From assembly GCF_963678635.1 (NCBI RefSeq), contig NC_087068.1, positions 59,195,896-59,259,895 on the forward strand: a stretch of 64,000 nt of DNA, written 5' to 3'. A program made the translations under genes and the position numbers. Below, one piece after another: positions 62,920-64,000 of this stretch; position 1 is the stretch's first letter, and each line of letters begins with the position of its first letter. Under the pieces are notes generated by a model. It saw only the letters and a program-made list of their open reading frames with translations. It was not told the DNA's origin and did not search any database. Origin of the DNA: Symsagittifera roscoffensis (Eukaryota > Xenacoelomorpha > Acoela > Convolutidae).

Positions 62920-63340
62920 AGTAATACACTTCGCTTCGCTTGTGTAAATATTAACTTCTGCTGAGGCGGATTCGATCCCACGGCCAAGAGATTTGGAGTC
63001 CCCTGTCCTCGCATCTCCGCTAAGAGCCCTTTCTAATTTACTAACGATAGCCAAAAATAAAGCAGCTATATATGCTAATAAATTGCCAAAGAGATGCAGC
63101 AAATGGAGACACCAAATACAAATAGACGCATCTTTGCATAAAAAAATTAGAATACAACAAACTGAGTCATCAACACATACTTTGTATGTAATAATTGGAA
63201 AATAATACAGCCGAATTATGTATAAACTCTGCATTTCAAAAAAAAATCGCAAGATAAATTGAATTAAAAAATATCTGAAATCCCCTTTTTATTATTGTAC
63301 TGTAATTTGAAACAAATGGCTTTTTTTGGGTTCATTTACG
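62920..63340 (-). repeat. Dispersed repeat, copy C with tRNA-like promoter
   Basis: The minus strand reads TTAGCGGAGATGCGAGG, a seven-base loop CTCCAAA closed by a five-pair stem with G-T pairs, then GGGATCGAATCC, so A box, anticodon arm and B box of a tRNA-like head at about 62,965-63,035. The T arm no longer pairs well, so this is a tRNA-derived SINE or composite repeat rather than a tRNA gene. Related copies are at 59,364-59,840 and 62,100-62,210. Confidence 0.5.
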
Positions 63341-64000
63341 ACAACTCTCTCAACTTATTACTAATCGAATGTCAAAACACATGATATCAAAAGTCGTTAA
63401 GGTGCCACCAAAAGTAGTACTAATAGTACCAATTTTGCTGTTCAATAGCGGAGCTTGCCCTCCTTTTAAAAATGAAATGAAATGATTTTAAAGAGAAGTC
63501 ACAAGTCAAACCGCAAAAAAGTAAAAGCGAGTCAGACTAAATTTTTAAACTTTTCCGGAAAAAAAATTATCGCGATCTATTTAAGAGTCTGAACTACATT
63601 CATTGACCCCTCATCGCGATTAAGCTATAAAAAAAATCAAATAACTTGTTTTATGACTAACAATTTGTTGGGCCACATTAACACCCTTGTCAAAACCGCT
63701 TAGGGGGGAGGATGTTATCTCGGTTTTGATTCAGAGTTTTCAGCAATACAGAAACGAGCATTTTGCACGCAGCGCTGAGCATACTTTATTCAATTTAAAC
63801 TCTGCGGTGGTAATTGTAATTTGATCCAACTTTTTCCCATAAAATAGCCCAAATAAAGAAAGCTAGACCAAAACGTGTTTTTATTCCGCTGTGAATTGTG
63901 AAAACTTTAATACGAAACTCAAAATTAGGAACAAGAAATCATTTACGTTTTGTTCGCACCTTTTCCACTTTCGTTATTAGAGAAAATAATCAGCCTTCAA
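63341..64000. other. WASHC5: WASHC5 upstream intron, no exon seen
   Basis: AT-rich. About 63,443-63,530 is a diverged copy of the 58,500-58,590 MITE-like arm. I see no WASHC5 exon between 61,264 and the window end, so the next upstream exon lies outside. Confidence 0.5.

Noticed and set aside
62965-63035. Functional tRNA-Trp-like gene on minus
   Set aside because: The anticodon loop would read CCA, but the T arm and acceptor stem do not pair, and related copies are dispersed, so it is a SINE-like repeat.
1-64000. CRISPR arrays, operons or bacterial genes
   Set aside because: No spaced direct-repeat arrays, no ribosome-binding-site-linked genes; repeats present are transposon-derived and genes are spliced.

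Overview
The window is AT-rich animal (metazoan) genomic DNA. The evidence is spliced genes with GT/GC-AG introns, AATAAA poly(A) signals, an RTE-type LINE, hAT-type MITEs, tRNA-like dispersed repeats and decayed Ty3/gypsy-type and Polinton/Maverick-like elements. I cannot assign a phylum, and nothing bacterial is present.

Layout. (1) About 1-27,000 is a graveyard of plus-strand Ty3/gypsy-type retroelement pieces: gag zinc knuckle, protease, reverse transcriptase and a long 3' env-like ORF. It has been rearranged by tandem duplication, including a near-identical 1,374-bp duplication, a 4.3-kb tandem unit and a higher-order repeat at 2.3-5 kb. One gag-like piece at about 1,750-2,295 lies in the opposite orientation. 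No frame is intact. (2) About 27,100-32,000 holds a decayed Polinton/Maverick-like element with capsid-like, integrase-like and protease-like remnants and a partial second copy. (3) 32,000-39,800 has no gene I can support. It carries two hAT-type MITEs inside a 648-bp-period tandem duplication, a third inverted partial copy, a MITE-like inverted repeat and a long-range inverted repeat.

(4) 39,854-46,906 (plus strand) is a spliced gene for a small single-pass membrane protein: signal peptide, glycosylatable ectodomain, C-terminal TM segment and a short tail ending in a class II PDZ-type motif. Its last intron contains a hAT MITE with a perfect 8-bp target duplication and a full-length 3.17-kb RTE LINE with a 14-bp target duplication and one in-frame stop. 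(5) 47,376-61,263 (minus strand) is the 3' half of WASHC5 (strumpellin, a WASH-complex subunit): eight exons encoding the last 575 or so residues, one intron using a GC donor, and a terminal exon with a nearby poly(A) signal. The two genes converge tail to tail, with poly(A) signals 186 bp apart. Upstream WASHC5 exons lie beyond the right edge. Its introns are filled with dispersed repeats, a Merlin-type transposase relic and two hairpin-forming inverted repeats.

The two host genes have no evident functional link. WASHC5 acts on endosomes in WASH-driven actin assembly; the neighbour looks like a surface or secretory-pathway membrane protein of unknown role.
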